The notes under the pieces are model-generated. The model was not told where the DNA came from, did not search any database, and worked only from the letters and a program-made list of their open reading frames with translations. A stretch of DNA of 7,792 nt from an uncultured Porphyromonas sp. (GTDB lineage Bacteria; Bacteroidota; Bacteroidia; Bacteroidales; Porphyromonadaceae), in assembly GCA_900548415.1 (NCBI GenBank), contig URKO01000044.1:1-7792 (forward strand). Reading direction: 5' to 3'. This document shows positions 6,344 to 7,792 of this stretch, piece after piece (the stretch's first letter is position 1; every line of letters begins with the position of its first letter). Position numbers and translations under genes: made by a program.

Positions 6344-7765
6344 TCAGAACTTGATGATCTTGGGCTGGTTGACTGATTGGGTGGTAGGCTCTGTACCTTC
6401 CTTAGTAGGATCGACGTTGGGCAGCTCCTCTACGTCTGCACTAGGCATCCGAGTAGGTGTGGAGCGCTGAGCAACCTTTGACGTGTCGAGCGTTTGAGAC
6501 ATAGCGGGTGTCTGGTTGCCATACTTGTACTTGGCACGTCGCTCCTCGACCTCTGAGTAGCTGTGGTTCTTAGCAGGCTCCTCGTCGAGGTAGTCTATCA
6601 GGTCGTCACGATCTAGCTCATCGTCAGTCAGCACGATAGGCACAAAGGTGGGCAGGGAACTGCGTGGCTCTAGGTCAAACTCGGAGTAGTACTGGTTGAG
6701 TAGCTTGTTTTGCTCCTTCTCGATCTCCGTCTGGCGCACGTAGTCCTCTACGTCCATAGCGGTCATAGGCATGTGCGCCTCCTTTTGGAAGCCAGATGCG
6801 ATGATGACCACCATCACCTTGTTGCCCAGCTCTTCATTGAAAGCGTGTCCCGACTTATTGTTCTGCAGATTGCGGATGGAGGAGGTGAGCTTCTTGATCT
6901 CGTCCATCTCGTCTGTTGTCAGCGCGTCGGACGGATCGTAGAAGATAGCCAGCTGAAGCCTTGTCGCCGTCGTGATGTCGTCATTGTTGAGTAGGGGAGA
7001 GCGCAGAGCGGAGTCGATAGCCTTGCTCACACGGTCTACCCCCTCGCCGTAGCCGATGCTGATATGTGCGATGCCTCCGTCCTTGAGCGTGGTGCGTACG
7101 TCGGCAAAGTCTTGGTTCATCTCCATCTCGTTGGTGATAACCATCGTGATGGCTCGTACCGCATTGGCAAGGATCTCATTTGCCTTGTTGAGAGACTCGT
7201 TCCAGGGTAGCTCACCGTAGACTTGGTTGATGTTTTCGTTGGCAATGATGACCAGCGAGTCTACCTCTTGTCGCATGCGCTCGGCACCTTGTGCCGCTTT
7301 GATCATACGCTGTCTCTCCTCACGGACGAAAGGCATGAAGATAAAGCCGACGGTGAGCAGTCCCATATCACGCGCTATCTTCGCAATGACAGGTGCAGCT
7401 CCAGTACCCGTACCACCGCCCATGCCAGCGCAGATGAAGACCATCTGCGTCTCGTTGTCGTCCAGGAGGGAGTGGATGAGCTCTCGGTCTTCTAGGGCGG
7501 CCTCTTCGCCGACCTCGATCTTACTTCCGGCACCTAGTCCCTGGGTTAGCTTCTGCCCAATGACGGCTACATCTTTTAGTCCGCTCTTGGCAAGGTCTTG
7601 CTCATCAGTGTTGAGGAGCAGATAGGATACGCCCTGGAGTCCAGAAGCGTGAATGTGCTTGACGGCATTGCCTCCAGCACCACCTACGCCGATCACCTTG
7701 ATGAGCTTTCTCTGAGCGACCGCTTTATTGTATTTGAAGTTGACGAGCTTGTCTGCGTTATCCAT
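6344..7765 (-). CDS. ftsZ: Cell division GTPase FtsZ
   Basis: FtsZ is the tubulin-like GTPase that polymerises into the cytoplasmic division ring. The 473-residue protein shows IGVGGAGGNAV (25-35) for nucleotide binding, the tubulin signature GGGTGTG (116-122) followed by AAPVIA, and the T7 loop NQDFAD (217-222) with the catalytic aspartates Asp219 and Asp222. The GTPase and C-terminal subdomains extend to about residue 335. A long, charged, low-complexity linker follows (about 340-465). The protein ends in PKIIKF instead of the familiar DIPAFLR-type peptide that binds FtsA and other partners in proteobacteria. The start at 7765 gives a normal N-terminus; the 27 nt upstream show no Shine-Dalgarno sequence. 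ftsA would be expected beyond the right edge. Downstream, mtnN follows after 17 nt. Identity is certain. Confidence 0.98.
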   Translation of the reverse strand: MDNADKLVNFKYNKAVAQRKLIKVIGVGGAGGNAVKHIHASGLQGVSYLLLNTDEQDLAKSGLKDVAVIGQKLTQGLGAGSKIEVGEEAALEDRELIHSLLDDNETQMVFICAGMGGGTGTGAAPVIAKIARDMGLLTVGFIFMPFVREERQRMIKAAQGAERMRQEVDSLVIIANENINQVYGELPWNESLNKANEILANAVRAITMVITNEMEMNQDFADVRTTLKDGGIAHISIGYGEGVDRVSKAIDSALRSPLLNNDDITTATRLQLAIFYDPSDALTTDEMDEIKKLTSSIRNLQNNKSGHAFNEELGNKVMVVIIASGFQKEAHMPMTAMDVEDYVRQTEIEKEQNKLLNQYYSEFDLEPRSSLPTFVPIVLTDDELDRDDLIDYLDEEPAKNHSYSEVEERRAKYKYGNQTPAMSQTLDTSKVAQRSTPTRMPSADVEELPNVDPTKEGTEPTTQSVNQPKIIKF

Positions 7766-7792
7766 TTGTCGAAAGAGGTAAGAGGTTAGATA

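Noticed and set aside
7227..7625. 132-codon frame antisense to ftsZ
   Set aside because: Serine/proline/methionine-rich shadow of the conserved FtsZ GTPase domain with no domain of its own.

Overview
The window looks like a piece of a Porphyromonas-like genome (phylum Bacteroidota, order Bacteroidales). Grounds: two sites fit the phylum-specific -7 promoter element TAnnTTTG, most genes lack a strong Shine-Dalgarno sequence, and there is a Bacteroidales-type BtuB receptor paired with a BtuG-like surface lipoprotein. MetK and FtsZ have the lengths and insertions usual in this group. Base composition looks close to 50-53% GC, which would suit Porphyromonas species of the asaccharolytica/uenonis type, but the species cannot be fixed from this window.

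Layout. Positions 1-330 hold no protein gene. They contain a well-formed Bacteroidota promoter followed by about 200 nt that fold into one long, interrupted rod, with an alternative 12-bp terminator hairpin at the 3' end. This has the general shape of a 6S-like small RNA. On the + strand follow metK (S-adenosylmethionine synthetase, 331-1620) and, 15 nt later, a divergent Fur-family regulator (1636-2094) that keeps two CxxC zinc motifs but has lost the usual His-rich metal-sensing segment. All remaining genes are on the - strand. Read in their direction they are ftsZ (7765-6344), mtnN (MTA/SAH nucleosidase, 6326-5574), a btuG-like lipoprotein gene (5493-4324) and a btuB-like TonB-dependent receptor gene (4208-2184). 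A terminator at 2101-2144 closes the btuB transcript against the convergent Fur gene. A second strong terminator or attenuator hairpin lies between btuG and btuB.

How the genes fit together. MetK makes SAM. MtnN removes SAH and methylthioadenosine, the by-products of SAM use. BtuG and BtuB are expected to capture and import vitamin B12, the cofactor of MetH, which regenerates methionine. Four of the six proteins therefore touch the methionine/SAM/B12 circuit, although they lie in separate transcription units. FtsZ is the division GTPase, and mtnN sits 17 nt downstream of it in a probable operon.

The most interesting parts are the rod-shaped RNA ahead of metK with its competing terminator fold, the histidine-poor Fur-like protein beside metK, and the btuG-btuB junction, which carries three hairpins and no visible promoter or B12 riboswitch.
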